Shown piece after piece: positions 13,643 to 21,690 of a stretch of 64,000 nucleotides of DNA. Numbering within the stretch: position 1 is the first letter of the stretch; every line of letters starts with the position of its first letter. Source of the DNA: a virus. Under the pieces are notes generated by a model. The model did not search any database. It had not been told where the DNA came from and saw only the letters and a program-made list of their open reading frames with translations. Where the stretch lies: IMG/VR virus record IMGVR_UViG_3300046777_001793, positions 56,529 through 120,528 of that record, one strand, 5' to 3'. A program made the position numbers and the translations under genes.

Positions 13643-14409
13643 AAAACATACACATACTTTCAACAGACCAACCAAGTAGGTTACACTATTATGTATTCGG
13701 GTCTTGGTCTTTATCTAAAGAACCATTAAATTGGAGAACAGCAAGTTATATCTACATCACATCTGATGAAGAGATTAAAGAAAGCAATTGGTATCTTAAT
13801 ATAGAAGAAAAAAATGGTATAAAAAATCCATTTTATGGGAAACCATATAAAGCCAACCAATCTATATGTAAAGTTCCTTTAGATTATCTTGTAAACAATC
13901 TTAAAAAAATCATCATAACAACAGACCCAACTCTAATTGCAGATGGTATTCAAGCTATTGATGATGAGTTCTTGGAATGGTTTGTAAAGAATCCTACTTG
14001 TGAGTTTGTTGAAGTTCAAAAATGGACTAATTACAGTGAAGTAAAATACAAACTCATCATTCCACAAGAAGAACCTAAACAAGATTGGTATTGCCCTAAA
14101 TGTAAAAGTTATGTTAGTTCTGAAAGTGTAACATTTGAAGAAATACATCAAATATGTAATACAAGTGTTATTGTTAAGGAAGAACCTAAACAAGAAACAT
14201 TAGAAGAAGCTGCTGAAAAATTAGCACCTAACTCATCTTGGCGGTTAGGTTTCATAGCCGGTGGTAAGCACATGGCTGAAAAAATGTATAGTGAGGAAGA
14301 AGTATTAAATATATTACATGATTACAGGAATCACTTTGAACTTTACAGAAACATTCAAGTTCTCCCTGATATGTTTTTTCCTTGGTTTGAACAATTTAAA
14401 AAGAAATAG
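13639..14409 (+). CDS. Conserved Bacteroidota-phage protein (IHILSTDQPSRL type), 256 aa
   Basis: The N-terminus NIHILSTDQPSRLHYY and the later segments NWRTASYIYITSDEEIKESNW, KKIIITTDPTLIADGIQAID and EFLEWFVKNPTCEFVEV are familiar. They match a widespread protein of Bacteroidota phages and mobile DNA with no known function. A CPKC zinc-knuckle half (WYCPKCKSYV) and a helical C-terminus follow. This protein is one of the better markers in the window for a Bacteroidota host. ATGA overlap with the upstream gene. Confidence 0.75.
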   Translation: MKNIHILSTDQPSRLHYYVFGSWSLSKEPLNWRTASYIYITSDEEIKESNWYLNIEEKNGIKNPFYGKPYKANQSICKVPLDYLVNNLKKIIITTDPTLIADGIQAIDDEFLEWFVKNPTCEFVEVQKWTNYSEVKYKLIIPQEEPKQDWYCPKCKSYVSSESVTFEEIHQICNTSVIVKEEPKQETLEEAAEKLAPNSSWRLGFIAGGKHMAEKMYSEEEVLNILHDYRNHFELYRNIQVLPDMFFPWFEQFKKK

Positions 14410-14410
14410 T

Positions 14411-14848
14411 ATGAAATGGATAATTAAAAACATTTTTCAAATAATGTATTGGACTGCTTTTATAGCATATCTACTAACCAAAGATATTTACTTTGCTATA
14501 CTACAAATGACCATGCTTCTTGCTTGGTATTTTGATGGAAGATTAGGTAAAGTCTTTAACAATGAAGTCAATGTAATAACTCAAAATGATTCTTTAACTA
14601 AGAAAATTGAAAACATTGAACAAAGCTTAGAAATGTTTAGACCTGAAAAAGTTGTTAAAGGAAATGAATTGATATTCATATCACGTATTCATAAATTAGG
14701 ATATGGTGTTGAAATAGTTAGCAACCATAAGATGCAAGACCTATATGGTAAAGATGATTTTCATATTAATAATTTATCAATTAGTAGTGATACTTATATT
14801 GCATCAGGATTCTCAACATTTGTAGTTCAATTAAAACCTAAAGAATAA
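14411..14848 (+). CDS. Membrane-anchored protein, 145 aa
   Basis: Starts at ATG 14411 (MKWIIKNIFQIMYWTAF), 1 base after the previous stop. The frame is open further upstream but would overlap that gene. Residues about 5-40 form one or two hydrophobic helices (YWTAFIAYLL and FAILQMTMLLAWYF). A short coiled segment (SLTKKIENIEQSLEMF) and a soluble C-terminal domain follow. The soluble part faces the cytoplasm if the positive-inside rule holds. No family recognised. Confidence 0.6.
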   Translation: MKWIIKNIFQIMYWTAFIAYLLTKDIYFAILQMTMLLAWYFDGRLGKVFNNEVNVITQNDSLTKKIENIEQSLEMFRPEKVVKGNELIFISRIHKLGYGVEIVSNHKMQDLYGKDDFHINNLSISSDTYIASGFSTFVVQLKPKE

Positions 14849-14861
14849 AAACAATAAAGTT

Positions 14862-15164
14862 ATGTTTAAAATTTTAAGACCTACCTTATGGTTCTGTAAG
14901 AATGATGAGGTACTTGAATCTCAATTCAAAATCTATTTCTCTGAAAAAGGTATCAGAGAACTTATCAAGTATGGTTTCATTGAACCTATACACAATGAAA
15001 CCATTGCACATCAGCTTGAATTTGAAAAAAGAAAGTTTGAAATAATCAATACTTTTTGTGACAAAGTAATGAACGCTAAAACTATTACTGAAAGAAAAAA
15101 AGTAATTGATAATGAATTAGGTTCTGCTATAGCAAAAATCAATCAATTAAAAGATTTATTGTGA
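14862..15164 (+). CDS. Hypothetical protein, 100 aa
   Basis: Starts MFKILRPTLWFCKNDEVLES, then a mostly helical body (KGIRELIKYGFIEP, HQLEFEKRKFEIINTF, ELGSAIAKINQLKDLL). No membrane segment or motif. It overlaps the next gene, whose GTG start lies in its stop codon region (GTGA). Confidence 0.6.
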   Translation: MFKILRPTLWFCKNDEVLESQFKIYFSEKGIRELIKYGFIEPIHNETIAHQLEFEKRKFEIINTFCDKVMNAKTITERKKVIDNELGSAIAKINQLKDLL

Positions 15165-15433
15165 GTACTCAAATAAAAAAAGTAGGAGGTAAAATTTATA
15201 TTGATGTTGAAATTGAAGAAGAAATTTCAACAGAGGATTTATTAGAACATGTCAGAATAGATGAAATTCTAGATCATTTTGATCATAATGATTTATTAGA
15301 ACGCATACCTAAACATACAATCAAACAATTTTTCATGGATAACATATCTATAACAGCTGAAGAAATGTTTGAAATGTATGGTGATAATGCAGGACTTAGA
15401 CAAGAGTTTGCAAAGTATCTCCTCAAAGATTAA
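15161..15433 (+). CDS. Acidic hypothetical protein, 90 aa (GTG start)
   Basis: Initiates at GTG 15161, overlapping the upstream TGA; no ATG is available near the N-terminus. Strand-rich start (VGGKIYIDVEIEEE), then acidic helices with repeated small motifs (EHVRIDEILDHFDHNDLL). It ends 14 bases before a TTACTATCATCA motif, so it closes this transcription unit. Confidence 0.55.
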   Translation: MSTQIKKVGGKIYIDVEIEEEISTEDLLEHVRIDEILDHFDHNDLLERIPKHTIKQFFMDNISITAEEMFEMYGDNAGLRQEFAKYLLKD

Positions 15434-15446
15434 CAAGTGGTGTGTT

Positions 15447-15458
15447 TTACTATCATCA
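15447..15458 (+). promoter_or_regulatory. TTACTATCATCA motif, copy 4
   Basis: Exact 12-mer ending 29 bases before the ATG at 15487, followed by AACCCTAAACCC. Confidence 0.55.
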
Positions 15459-15486
15459 CATAACATTAACCCTAAACCCATTAGTT

Positions 15487-15768
15487 ATGGTATTACATGA
15501 CACAGAATTAGTTGTTCAGTTTGAAAAGTATTCAAGCAACAACAAACCATGCATCACATTGTATGAAAAAGAAACAGGAGAACCTTATACAGTAGCTACT
15601 GTAAATGTTCCTGGTCTTGAAGACAATGAAGTTGCTATCAAAGATTATTCAGAAAATGAAGGTGTAATGCAAGCACTATTTATGGCTGGATACATTAGTG
15701 AACCGTTGAGAATGCAATCAAGTGGCTTTGTAAGCATTCCTATTTGCAAACTATTAAAAACAGAGTAA
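15487..15768 (+). CDS. Conserved phage hypothetical, 93 aa (DUF4313-like)
   Basis: ATG 15487 follows the TTACTATCATCA and AACCCTAAA elements; an upstream in-frame ATG at 15442 would place the motif inside the gene. The sequence TGEPYTVATVNVPGLEDNEV and KDYSENEGVMQALFMAGYI resembles the small DUF4313-like proteins (GEPYa..TVN .... D..EN.G) found in Bacteroidota phages. Function unknown in that family. Confidence 0.6.
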   Translation: MVLHDTELVVQFEKYSSNNKPCITLYEKETGEPYTVATVNVPGLEDNEVAIKDYSENEGVMQALFMAGYISEPLRMQSSGFVSIPICKLLKTE

Positions 15769-15769
15769 A

Positions 15770-16720
15770 ATGCCTTATTTAATAACAGAAGAAAATCTTC
15801 CTGGGTTAAAAGACAATCTACAAGGTAGATTTATAAAAACTCATGAAAAAAGAGGTCCTTTAGTAGATATTTCAATAAAACCTCACAACCGTTTATTGTT
15901 ACAATTTGCGTGTGATTCTGTATATACAGAAGACAACTCAATAACTCCTTTAGATGATGAAATTGCAGAAGTTTTATTTCTATTAGGTAAAAAAGTAACA
16001 GCTGTTAAGCCTGATTTTACTGATGAAGATTGGGAAATAGTAGGCATAGATGATGACATGAACTACCACGTAGGAGTTCAATCAGAAGTCAAAAGGGTTG
16101 ATTTTGTTGAAGGTGTTATATCAGTAGAATTAGAAAATGGATTTTGGTATCCAGTAAGTGCATTAGAAGATAGTGACACTTCAGATAACTGTAGATATGC
16201 TATAAACAAATTCTATATGCCTATTCCTAGTGAAGGATGGATTACAGAATGTTACAAAGTAGCGGACACTATTTTTGTAAAGACTATGATGGGTAATTGG
16301 TTTGCTCATAGTTCTAATAATGCATTTTTCTACACAGATATAGTTCCTGAATGGTTGCGTGCTGATTCTTATGTAGTTTTGTTACATGATTGTAGCGAGA
16401 AAAACAACTCATGGCTTTATTCAATGCCAAAAAATCATGTTTACAAATTAAGAGAAGATGCTAACAGATTTAACTTTATGATTTGTGCAGATATAAATGG
16501 AAGCACAACAAATGGTTGGTATATATTAAATCCTGCTATTTCAAGCGGTTATCTAAAACTTAGACCAGCATATCCTAAAGAAATAGCCGCATACAATGCA
16601 GAAAATTGTCCTGTATCTGTTGTGGATTATATTGAAACTTTTACAGAAAATACTGATGTAGTAGAAGAAAAAGTTGTAGAAATTAAAACAAAAAGAATAT
16701 CTTCAAAAAATTATTTATAA
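15770..16720 (+). CDS. Hypothetical protein, 316 aa
   Basis: Starts 1 base after the previous stop. Mostly beta-rich sequence with an SH3-like feel in places (GKKVTAVKPDFTDEDWEIVG, GVISVELENGFWYPVSAL). It ends in an acidic, then basic tail (EEKVVEIKTKRISSKN). No enzyme motif, signal peptide or membrane helix. I do not recognise the family. Its size is unusual among the small proteins around it. Confidence 0.6.
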   Translation: MPYLITEENLPGLKDNLQGRFIKTHEKRGPLVDISIKPHNRLLLQFACDSVYTEDNSITPLDDEIAEVLFLLGKKVTAVKPDFTDEDWEIVGIDDDMNYHVGVQSEVKRVDFVEGVISVELENGFWYPVSALEDSDTSDNCRYAINKFYMPIPSEGWITECYKVADTIFVKTMMGNWFAHSSNNAFFYTDIVPEWLRADSYVVLLHDCSEKNNSWLYSMPKNHVYKLREDANRFNFMICADINGSTTNGWYILNPAISSGYLKLRPAYPKEIAAYNAENCPVSVVDYIETFTENTDVVEEKVVEIKTKRISSKNYL

Positions 16721-16740
16721 ACCTTTAACACAAAATAAAA

Positions 16741-17274
16741 ATGGGAAGACCAAGAAAAACAACCACAGAACCTATAGAGCAAAAGATTGAAACAGGTGCT
16801 GATCATGACATAAATAAAGCAGATGCTGCAACAAGACCTGAATTACCAAAGTACCATGAGTTCATATCATCTGTAAACAAAAGACAAGGTATGACTTCAT
16901 TTGAAAAGATTGAAGAGTTTGCTAAAGCATTAGTGGTAAAATGGAAAAGAGAGCAAGACAAAATCAGAAATAGATTTGCTGCATTAAATGTAGAATGTTC
17001 AGAAGAACTAGATCTATTAGACGAAAAGATTACAGATGCTAAATCAGATCTTGATGGTGCATGGTATGACATTCCAGAATCAGCTTTAGCAACAAAAGAA
17101 TCTCAAAGAACATTCATGGTTACTTATGAGAATAACATTGACTCTAAGTTGTTAAAGCTTACAAATCTTGAATCTCAAAAACAAAAGACTATCAACAATT
17201 ATGAAGAAAAGTTGAGAGAGTTAGTAGAAGAGATTGAAGAGCTTGAGAGAAGGATTTATAAAGTTTCAAAATAG
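16741..17274 (+). CDS. Coiled-coil protein with AT-hook-like N-terminus, 177 aa
   Basis: Begins MGRPRKTTTE; GRPRK matches the AT-hook core that grips the minor groove of AT-rich DNA. After a linker the protein becomes a long charged helix with heptad character (SEELDLLDEKITDAKSDL, then YEEKLRELVEEIEELERRIY). A DNA-binding, dimeric architectural or regulatory protein is plausible but unproven. A terminator follows 10 bases after the stop. Confidence 0.6.
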   Translation: MGRPRKTTTEPIEQKIETGADHDINKADAATRPELPKYHEFISSVNKRQGMTSFEKIEEFAKALVVKWKREQDKIRNRFAALNVECSEELDLLDEKITDAKSDLDGAWYDIPESALATKESQRTFMVTYENNIDSKLLKLTNLESQKQKTINNYEEKLRELVEEIEELERRIYKVSK

Positions 17275-17284
17275 ATTATTAACT

Positions 17285-17309
17285 GGGGAGTTAAACTCCC
17301 CATTTTTTT
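17285..17309 (+). terminator. Rho-independent terminator
   Basis: GGGGAG (17285-17290), loop TTAAA, CTCCCC (17296-17301), then ATTTTTTT. Confidence 0.9.
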
Positions 17310-17317
17310 ATATCAAA

Positions 17318-17752
17318 ATGAAAAAATCAACATTAAAAACAATTGAAAAAGTTGGTTTGACAATCTCTATTATGGGTTTATTTTTACTTGCATTGAGATT
17401 ATTAAGCAATGTTATTGAAAAGAATCCTTGGGATGAAAATGTATTCTTTAGTACAACAATAATAATAATTGGTTTATTAATCATAGGTTTTGTAACATGG
17501 TATAATATCTTGTTCAAGAAACATATTATCATTGACAAAGAACAAATCAACACCATGATATGTCAAATCAGATTTACAGCTGAAGATAGTTCAATCAAAA
17601 CAAATAGATTGTACACATCAGAATATTGTGATCCTGAACATGAGTGGATAGATGCTTTACTTAAATTTATTGAAGTTCAAAAAAAAGAAATACAAAAAGA
17701 ACACAAAAAGAATTTTGCTTTTGAAATAACAGTATTCCACAAAAACTTTTAA
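17318..17752 (+). CDS. Two-helix membrane protein, 144 aa
   Basis: ATG 17318 lies just after the terminator; the frame is open upstream but would read through the terminator hairpin. Two hydrophobic helices (GLTISIMGLFLLALRLL and TTIIIIGLLIIGFVTWY) precede a soluble charged C-terminal domain (about 75-144). No family recognised. Probably an inner-membrane protein with its main domain in the cytoplasm. Confidence 0.6.
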   Translation: MKKSTLKTIEKVGLTISIMGLFLLALRLLSNVIEKNPWDENVFFSTTIIIIGLLIIGFVTWYNILFKKHIIIDKEQINTMICQIRFTAEDSSIKTNRLYTSEYCDPEHEWIDALLKFIEVQKKEIQKEHKKNFAFEITVFHKNF

Positions 17753-17753
17753 C

Positions 17754-18098
17754 ATGAAAAAAATTTTTTTTATAAGTATAATCTTACTTATTGCATCATG
17801 CCAAGAACAAGACATAAAAGGATATGTAGTTTATAAAAAACACATTCCAAAACACATGTGTCATGATGAAGATGTAAAAATAGTTACAGAAGCAGGAATG
17901 ACACCAATAGTAGTTCCACATACAACTCATACACATCATCATTCAGAACAAGCCCCAACATGGGAAATTTATGTTTCAAATTCTTATGGTACAACAAAAG
18001 TTTCTGTAACTGAAAATTGTTACAATTCTTTTCATGTAACTGATAAAGTTCATGTATATGGCAATCATGTAGAATTAATTAAAAAAGGTTGCAGATAA
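17754..18098 (+). CDS. His-rich lipoprotein, 114 aa
   Basis: Signal peptide MKKIFFISIILLIASC with lipobox IASC, then a mature domain starting QEQDIKG. A His-rich loop (PHTTHTHHHSEQA) could bind metal ions. Several Cys and a beta-rich C-terminus follow. A predicted periplasmic or surface lipoprotein; phage lipoproteins of this kind may block superinfection, but this is only a suggestion. TAATG overlap with the next gene. Confidence 0.7.
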   Translation: MKKIFFISIILLIASCQEQDIKGYVVYKKHIPKHMCHDEDVKIVTEAGMTPIVVPHTTHTHHHSEQAPTWEIYVSNSYGTTKVSVTENCYNSFHVTDKVHVYGNHVELIKKGCR

Positions 18099-18256
18099 TG
18101 AAAAAAGTTGTTTGTATTGTACCATTTCCAGGTATGTTTACAAAAGATAAAGAGTATTCTGTAATAAAAAATTTACCTAACAACAGCTACCTTATCAAGT
18201 GTAATACTAATGAGGTAGTTAAAGTTAGTAAAGATAGGTTTTATTTAAAAAAATAA
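18098..18256 (+). CDS. 52-residue SH3-like small protein
   Basis: Translated by hand from ATG 18098 (TAATG overlap) to TAA 18254-18256. Begins MKKVVCIVPFPGMFTKDKEY, continues NSYLIKCNTNEVVKVSKDRF and ends in lysines. The strand-turn pattern (KDKEYSVIKNLPNNSYLI) resembles the small phage SH3-like barrel proteins, as in the gene at 18956. It fills a 160-base gap exactly. Confidence 0.6.
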   Translation: MKKVVCIVPFPGMFTKDKEYSVIKNLPNNSYLIKCNTNEVVKVSKDRFYLKK

Positions 18257-18259
18257 TCC

Positions 18260-18724
18260 ATGGAAAAAAGATTTACAGTTTGGGTAGGTGGCTTTGAAGT
18301 AAATGACCACTACCTAACACAACAAGAAGCTGAAGATTTAAAAAGAGAATATGTTGAGAAAGGATATGATGATGCAATAATTGAATCAAAAAAAAAAGGT
18401 TTAATCAAAGCATCAGTTTTTGTTAAATGGTTTTATTCAGATGAATCTGATACAAAAGATTTAGGTAGTGATGCAGTTTTTAATATAAAAACAAACGGAT
18501 ACTTCAACCTAACAGTAAAAGAAGTATTTGATAGTTGTGGATATATTCCTGCGCACATCTGTGATTTATTTCCAGGAGAAGAAGCAGATGAAGATGATGA
18601 TGTTCCGCCTAATGAATTAATATTCATTGATGACATTACTAAGGTTGGTACTTGTCATAAGTGTCATCAACAATACACAGGTGATGTAGATTATTGTCCT
18701 AATTGTAGAGCTTGTGTTGCCTGA
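18260..18724 (+). CDS. Zinc-ribbon protein, 154 aa
   Basis: N-terminal strand-rich part (RFTVWVGGFEVNDHYLTQQE), a central acidic loop (EEADEDDDVPPNEL), and a clear C-terminal zinc ribbon CHKCHQQYTGDVDYCPNC. The ribbon suggests nucleic-acid or protein contact. No named family. It overlaps the next gene, which starts at a GTG inside it. Confidence 0.6.
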   Translation: MEKRFTVWVGGFEVNDHYLTQQEAEDLKREYVEKGYDDAIIESKKKGLIKASVFVKWFYSDESDTKDLGSDAVFNIKTNGYFNLTVKEVFDSCGYIPAHICDLFPGEEADEDDDVPPNELIFIDDITKVGTCHKCHQQYTGDVDYCPNCRACVA

Positions 18725-18959
18725 ATGGTATGATAAGGTGGCTTTAACAACAGAGAACAAGAAATTTATCATGGTATATTACAATGATTATAAAGCTCAA
18801 TACAGATGGGAAATTGATCTTACATCTGAAGAGTTTAGATATTTATTACAGTACACCAGTGAGAAATTAAAATTAGTTTTTGAAAGAGAAGACTTTCCTT
18901 ATCAAAGAATAAAAGATTATTACAGAAGAAACTTAGCTTATATAAGATTAAGATTATGA
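18714..18959 (+). CDS. Hypothetical protein, 81 aa (GTG start)
   Basis: The frame begins at GTG 18714, overlapping the upstream gene by 11 bases. The first ATG would be at residue 20 and remove the opening VALTTENKKF segment. Aromatic, charged sequence (YYNDYKAQYRWEIDL, then YQRIKDYYRRNLAYIRLRL). It overlaps the next gene as ATGA. Function unknown. Confidence 0.5.
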   Translation: MLPEWYDKVALTTENKKFIMVYYNDYKAQYRWEIDLTSEEFRYLLQYTSEKLKLVFEREDFPYQRIKDYYRRNLAYIRLRL

Positions 18960-19408
18960 AAAAAGGTGATATATTAATTGCCATTGATCCATGTGTAATG
19001 GATGATGGTGAAGTAGCATTAACTATTGGTAAAGAATATAAAGTAATCAGTTCATTAGTAAATGGAATATTGATTATAGATGATTCAGGTAGCCAACATA
19101 GTTATGACTATAATGACATTCCTAATTTCTTTATTACAAAAGTAGATGACTATGAAGTTCTAATTGGAAACATCAAGAAAGATGTTTGGAAAAGAATATT
19201 ATTGTTACCAAATGATGTAACCAAAAACATTATCAATATGCAAGAAAGAGCTATCCTTGACAACGGAGATGCTTATCATTTCTACATTAAAGATAATGAA
19301 CTGATAGATGATATATATCAAAAGTCTGTAAGCTTAACTGATATATGTATTGAAGATTTGATTTATTTGCTAGAGCAATGGCAAGAACTTTTAAATAAAG
19401 AACAATGA
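18956..19408 (+). CDS. SH3-like domain phage protein, 150 aa
   Basis: The N-terminal 60 residues form a small beta-barrel pattern: KKGDILIAIDPC, ALTIGKEYKVISS, GILIIDDSGSQHSY, PNFFITK. This is a common SH3-like module of Bacteroidota phage proteins. The C-terminal half is helical and acidic (LTDICIEDLIYLLEQWQEL). No activity can be inferred. ATGA coupling on both sides. Confidence 0.65.
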   Translation: MKKGDILIAIDPCVMDDGEVALTIGKEYKVISSLVNGILIIDDSGSQHSYDYNDIPNFFITKVDDYEVLIGNIKKDVWKRILLLPNDVTKNIINMQERAILDNGDAYHFYIKDNELIDDIYQKSVSLTDICIEDLIYLLEQWQELLNKEQ

Positions 19409-20277
19409 AGTTAAATAACAAAAACATCACAGCAAAAATCATTGCAGACAGTATCAATCCTGTAGGAAATAGGATAACTTCAATGATACTTACAATGCCA
19501 CGTATAGTATTGGCAGAGTTTAATACTCACAGAGCATTAAGTAGAAACTCTGCATCAAGTAGAGCAATACCATTCCGTAAAATGGTACAACAAGTAATGG
19601 ATAACCCATTTATTCCTACAGCTTGGCAGAAAGACCATTCAGGAATGCAAGGTATAGAGTATTTTACAGAAGAAGAAGTAATTGCATTAGGTTTAGAAAA
19701 GCATTGGCTTGATGCAAGAAACTATGCGGTACATAGAGCAACTGAAATGAATGAAAGAGGTTTAACAAAACAAATATGCAATAGATTGCTTGAACCTTTT
19801 ATGATGCATACAATTATTGCTACAGCTACAGAATGGGAAAACTTTATTGCATTAAGAGCTAACCCTGAAGCAGAGATTCATATTCAAGATGCAGCATATA
19901 AAGTTCTTGATGCTTTAAATAAATCAACACCTACATTATTACAGCCTGGTATGTATCATATTCCATTTGGTGATATGATAGATGAAGATAGAGTCAAAGA
20001 GTTGTTTCCTAATCAAGATATTTCTCTTATCAAAATGAAAATTTCATTGGCAAGATGTGCACGTGTGTCATACCTTAACTTTGAAGGTAAGGATGATTAT
20101 GTTGCTGATGTCAAACTATTTGATAGATTAAGAGAATCAGGTCACATGTCACCATTTGAACACGCTGCTCAATGTTTAAGTTTTCCTAGTCAAAGTGGAA
20201 ACTTTATAGGTTGGTTACAATTTAGAAAAGAATTACCAAATGAAAACAGAAGAGAAGAAAGACTCATCAAAAAATAA
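19405..20277 (+). CDS. thyX: Flavin-dependent thymidylate synthase ThyX
   Basis: 290 residues. Makes dTMP from dUMP using FAD, NADPH and methylene-tetrahydrofolate, which supplies thymine for phage DNA. The ThyX signature THRALSRNSASSR at 41-53 keeps H42, R43, S46, N48 and R53. A conserved late segment RESGHMSPFEHAAQ at about 243-256 is also typical. Slightly longer than many bacterial ThyX (about 220-250 aa), with insertions between these motifs. It overlaps the next small gene and an mRNA hairpin begins 7 bases after the stop. ThyX also occurs in crAss-like phages. Confidence 0.9.
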   Translation: MKLNNKNITAKIIADSINPVGNRITSMILTMPRIVLAEFNTHRALSRNSASSRAIPFRKMVQQVMDNPFIPTAWQKDHSGMQGIEYFTEEEVIALGLEKHWLDARNYAVHRATEMNERGLTKQICNRLLEPFMMHTIIATATEWENFIALRANPEAEIHIQDAAYKVLDALNKSTPTLLQPGMYHIPFGDMIDEDRVKELFPNQDISLIKMKISLARCARVSYLNFEGKDDYVADVKLFDRLRESGHMSPFEHAAQCLSFPSQSGNFIGWLQFRKELPNENRREERLIKK

Positions 20278-20401
20278 AAAGGTAGAAGTTGATCCGCAGT
20301 CCACTAATAAAAGGATTGCGGAACTTCTATTAAAGTTTAACAAAGAAATGTTTAAAGAAAAAGATGGCGGAGGAAGTTTTGAACCTGGAAGAAAGTCCTA
20401 A
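20240..20401 (+). CDS. 53-residue Lys-rich protein overlapping thyX
   Basis: Translated by hand from ATG 20240 to TAA 20399-20401; it overlaps the thyX 3' end by 38 bases and the next gene by a similar length. Very basic and polar (MKTEEKKDSSKNKKVEVDP), then one helix (KRIAELLLKFNKEMFKE). A large part of its sequence encodes an RNA hairpin, so the frame could be incidental to that structure. Confidence 0.4.
   Translation: MKTEEKKDSSKNKKVEVDPQSTNKRIAELLLKFNKEMFKEKDGGGSFEPGRKS
20284..20328 (+). promoter_or_regulatory. mRNA hairpin at the thyX 3' end
   Basis: AGAAGTT-GAT-CCGCAGTCC (20284-20302) pairs with GGATTGCGG-AACTTCT (20313-20328): 7 plus 9 bp with a 3-base bulge and one G-T pair. No T run follows, so it is not a terminator; it could protect or process the thyX message. 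Confidence 0.55.
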
Positions 20402-20558
20402 AGACTATACAGTAAAAAAGAATATTATATTCTTTGGAGAAGATGAAAAAGTATCATTAGATGATATGAGAAAAGTATTCACATTGGAAGCAATAGCTAC
20501 CTTAATTAAAAATAATTATGTACAAAGGGATAATACCGGAATCAAGAAACAGCATTAA
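20364..20558 (+). CDS. Acidic hypothetical protein, 64 aa
   Basis: MAEEVLNLEESPKDYTVKKN, then EDEKVSLDDMRKVFTLEAIA. Looks like a small soluble helical protein. It overlaps the Lys-rich 53-aa frame (20240-20401) upstream by 38 bases and the lysozyme gene downstream by 41. Function unknown. Confidence 0.5.
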   Translation: MAEEVLNLEESPKDYTVKKNIIFFGEDEKVSLDDMRKVFTLEAIATLIKNNYVQRDNTGIKKQH

Positions 20559-21102
20559 AGATAATGCTTTTAGATTAATATTCTTATATGTTTTTACATT
20601 TGGAGTAATAGCAGTATTGTTAATTTCAGGGATTGTAAATGAAACAAGACATCAGCAATCAAACAATCAAGTAACAATACCTATAGTAAAAGACACAACA
20701 AAAGTTGATACATCTATCTACTTTAAAGTGTACAGTTTTATAAATGAAGTAGGTATTAAATACCCTGATTTAGTATTTGCTAAAGCTGTATTAGAATCAG
20801 GTCACTTCAAAAGTAAATTGTTCTTAAACAAAAACAATTTATTTGGAATGAAAAAGGCAATGAGAAGATCTACATTAGGCCAAGGTAATGCAAATGAATA
20901 TGCTTATTTCAAATCAATTGAAGAATCTATAATTGATTATAAGCTATACCAAATGTTATTCATAGATGAAGTTTCCAGCAAAGAAGAATATTTAAGGCTA
21001 ATAGCTAAATCATATTCAGGAAATAAAAATTATGAAACATTAGTATTACAAGTGTTAGATTCTTTAAAAGAAAAGTATAAATGGATAAAGACAAAAAGTT
21101 AA
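20518..21102 (+). CDS. Membrane-anchored glucosaminidase-type lysozyme (endolysin)
   Basis: 194 residues. An N-terminal helix (about 19-40, LIFLYVFTFGVIAVLLISG) could be a signal anchor. The body has the glucosaminidase family pattern AKAVLESGHFKSKLFLNKNN (likely catalytic E93), then NLFGMK, YAYFKSIEESIIDYKLYQ and YSGNKNYETLVL. Such enzymes cleave the peptidoglycan glycan strand. A holin candidate overlaps its 3' end, which together make a lysis cassette. The anchor may hold the enzyme at the membrane before lysis, in the manner of SAR endolysins, though the helix is more hydrophobic than typical SAR domains. Confidence 0.8.
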   Translation: MYKGIIPESRNSIKDNAFRLIFLYVFTFGVIAVLLISGIVNETRHQQSNNQVTIPIVKDTTKVDTSIYFKVYSFINEVGIKYPDLVFAKAVLESGHFKSKLFLNKNNLFGMKKAMRRSTLGQGNANEYAYFKSIEESIIDYKLYQMLFIDEVSSKEEYLRLIAKSYSGNKNYETLVLQVLDSLKEKYKWIKTKS

Positions 21103-21290
21103 TTATCTTATTACTGTTTTGTATTGCAAGTACATACTTGTGTGCATACATAATCAATCTTTTAAAAAATGAACTAGGATCATTCCTATCTATGTTATTA
21201 TTTGTTATTGTCTTAATGATAACAGCAGTATTAACATTCATTGTTTCATCTAATTCAATTAACAAGCATGAAAAAAGAACAAGAAAGTGA
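21081..21290 (+). CDS. Two-helix membrane protein, putative holin
   Basis: 69 residues: a charged start (MDKDKK), helix one (LIILLLFCIASTYLCAYII), a short loop, helix two (FLSMLLFVIVLMITAVLTFIV), and a basic tail (NKHEKRTRK). This is a class II holin-like layout, and it directly overlaps the lysozyme gene. The function is inferred from topology and position only. Confidence 0.6.
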   Translation: MDKDKKLIILLLFCIASTYLCAYIINLLKNELGSFLSMLLFVIVLMITAVLTFIVSSNSINKHEKRTRK

Positions 21291-21690
21291 ATTATTTGCT
21301 AGAGCATTCCTATCAATGTCAAAAAAAAAGCAAACAGAATTTCTTATGAATCTGTTTGAAACAAACAATACATCAACAAAACTTGTTGATTATGTGTTAT
21401 ATAAACCGTTAGAGTCTAATTATGGTTTACGTGTAGGTGAGTATGGTTTACTAGAATTAAATGCTAGCATTTATCCATCAATTAATAAACAATATTATGT
21501 TGATAAAGACTTAGTGATTGACCATGATAAAATTAAAGTAAAAATTGAACGTATTAATGTGTTTGATGCGTATCTTTGGGTTGAAATTTACACAAATAAC
21601 AACAAAAAAGAATTGGTAAGTGTATATGAAAGCTATATAAAACCTTTACCAACACTTGATGAAGTTATAAGTGAAGCATTTGATTTTTAA
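21268..21690 (+). CDS. Hypothetical protein, 140 aa
   Basis: Start taken at ATG 21268 (MKKEQESELFARAFLSM), overlapping the holin candidate by 23 bases; the frame is open to 21241. A helical start, then a beta-rich segment (VGEYGLLELNASIYPS, IKVKIERINVFDAYLWVEIY) of SH3-like appearance. No family recognised. Confidence 0.6.
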   Translation: MKKEQESELFARAFLSMSKKKQTEFLMNLFETNNTSTKLVDYVLYKPLESNYGLRVGEYGLLELNASIYPSINKQYYVDKDLVIDHDKIKVKIERINVFDAYLWVEIYTNNNKKELVSVYESYIKPLPTLDEVISEAFDF

